Below the pieces are notes generated by a model, which worked only from the letters and a program-made list of their open reading frames with translations, was not told the origin of the DNA and ran no database searches. The position numbers were made by a program, and so were the translations under genes. This document shows, piece after piece, positions 53,463 to 64,000 of a DNA stretch of 64,000 nucleotides; the stretch's first letter is position 1, and the number at the start of each line of letters is the position of its first letter. This stretch comes from Cristatella mucedo (taxonomy: Eukaryota; Bryozoa; Phylactolaemata; Cristatellidae). The stretch lies in contig WPIO01000003.1 in NCBI GenBank assembly GCA_009760855.2, forward strand, positions 11,394,001 through 11,458,000, written 5' to 3'.

Positions 53463-53815
53463 GGCTGCTGCTTGCTGTCTGCAGCCAGCCTGCCCAGCCC
53501 CCCTTTCAGAGAGCATGCAGCAACCAGTGATGCCACTGCGAGCCGTGACGTCGCGCAAACCTGAGAAGGTACACTACACCAGCAGCAGCTGTTCGGAGGA
53601 AGGAAGGCTGTTTGCTTGGCATCGGGTGCTGAGTTTGACTGCCACCTGTGTTATGCAACTCGGCGCCCTGCTTGCTGTGCCAGTTCGCTGCGAGTGTGAC
53701 ACCAGTGGACACCCCGGATGATGGTTCGGACGTGCAGTGAGTGGCTCGAGACAGCTTGTCCTATAAGTTTTTGATGCACTGCTATTTAGAACAATAAAAA
53801 CTATGCAACATAGCT
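53463..53815 (+). other. PRKDC: PRKDC 3' UTR
   Basis: About 350 bp between the stop codon and the region just after the AATAAA signal. The 68-codon frames on both strands here are not genes. Confidence 0.7.
53793..53798 (+). terminator. PRKDC poly(A) signal AATAAA
   Basis: Canonical AATAAA about 330 bp after the stop. Cleavage would be expected 10-30 bp downstream. Confidence 0.75.
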
Positions 53816-54343
53816 GCTGAGCCGCCGGCCGAATTCGCACAGCCTGCGTGCTAAATAACGGGATATCGTAGCTCTCCGAAGACACCGCCGGACGAGAGCA
53901 AGCCTGCTACCGCTGCGTTGGCTGCCAAGCAAGACACCTGTGAGGAAAGATGCCCACTGCCGTTTAATGGTCTCACTACCTAAGAAGGCAGTGAAAATGA
54001 ATTTAGCGTACAATATAAAACAGCGAGCTGTACGGCTCAGTGCAAGCCGCACAACAATCAGTTGCTAGGCTGGTAAAATGATGCCAACCTGTGATATCTA
54101 TAAAAAAAAGAGGGGGGATCTATATATAAATGTAGCAGCTTACGGCATAAGCAGAGGTGAAAGCCTGCTACCTATGTCAGTCCTTTCCTCGCAAGCAAGC
54201 GGCATCCTCACAGGACTGTCGTATGCCAGCACGTACTCGAGCAAAATCGAAAAATTTTGCATGAGCCACTCCCATGCCGGCGTTCGTTAACGTGCACTCG
54301 CAGCCGGCCGCAATGCCGCCAAGTTTGTCCCGGAGCCGTTTGG
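53816..54343. other. Convergent intergenic region / PPP1R2 3' UTR
   Basis: About 530 bp between the PRKDC 3' end and the PPP1R2 stop. Contains an ATTAAA on the minus strand. No further gene recognised. Confidence 0.65.
53963..53968 (-). terminator. Candidate PPP1R2 poly(A) signal ATTAAA
   Basis: The reverse strand reads ATTAAA about 375 bp after the PPP1R2 stop. The variant signal is common, but this assignment is only positional. Confidence 0.4.
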
Positions 54344-63910
<9,567 letters not shown>

Positions 63911-64000
63911 AAAGCCGCAGTCAACCAGCGCAGAGGGTCGGCTTCTTGTAATAACCTTGACCTTTACTGTCACCGTAACGCAAAGCCTGCTTGGACCGTA
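63911..64000 (-). other. PPP1R2 5' UTR / upstream
   Basis: 90 bp up to the window edge. An in-frame upstream Met at 63973 exists; no TATA box or other promoter element can be identified in so short a stretch. Confidence 0.5.

Overview
The window is animal nuclear DNA. Spliced genes with GT-AG introns, dense non-LTR retrotransposon fragments, tRNA-derived SINEs and long microsatellites all point to a metazoan. The repeat content and moderate intron sizes suggest an invertebrate. A sponge or another early-branching lineage is only a guess.

Region 1 (1-53,815, + strand) is the 3' half of a DNA-dependent protein kinase catalytic subunit gene (PRKDC, DNA-PKcs). I place 41 coding exons from 3063 to the stop codon at 53460-53462. 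One of them, a 39-nt microexon, is uncertain. The splice phases chain without conflict and give 6,378 nt, i.e. 2,125 residues plus stop. In order they encode the middle HEAT-repeat region, a linker with conserved TQ sites, the FAT domain, the PI3K-like kinase domain (lysine, DRHxxN and DFG all intact) and the C-terminal FATC tail. The 5' half of the gene lies upstream of the window. A polyadenylation signal is at 53793.

Region 2 (54,344-63,910, - strand) is a complete five-exon gene for protein phosphatase inhibitor 2 (PPP1R2 / IPP-2), predicted 278 residues, convergent with PRKDC. The GILK motif, the KxxQWDEMN segment, the PPTP GSK3-type site and the KRKxHY segment are all present. Its first intron starts with a GC donor and holds about 5.6 kb of repeats. 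About 530 bp separate the PRKDC poly(A) signal from the PPP1R2 stop codon.

Introns carry two families of CR1/L2-like LINEs (called LINE-A and LINE-B here), two tRNA-derived SINE families (SINE-A and SINE-B), a Tc1/mariner remnant, a solo LTR nested in a LINE, a possible MITE and many microsatellites. SINE-A ends in the same 3' tail as LINE-A, which suggests it is mobilised by it. All element boundaries are by eye and approximate.

I did not find a new multi-gene system. The main points are an intact DNA-PKcs catalytic half with conserved autophosphorylation-type TQ sites, the convergent kinase/phosphatase-regulator gene pair, a GC-AG intron, an in-frame tandem splice donor, the SINE/LINE tail sharing, and an inverted-repeat pair inside PPP1R2 introns.
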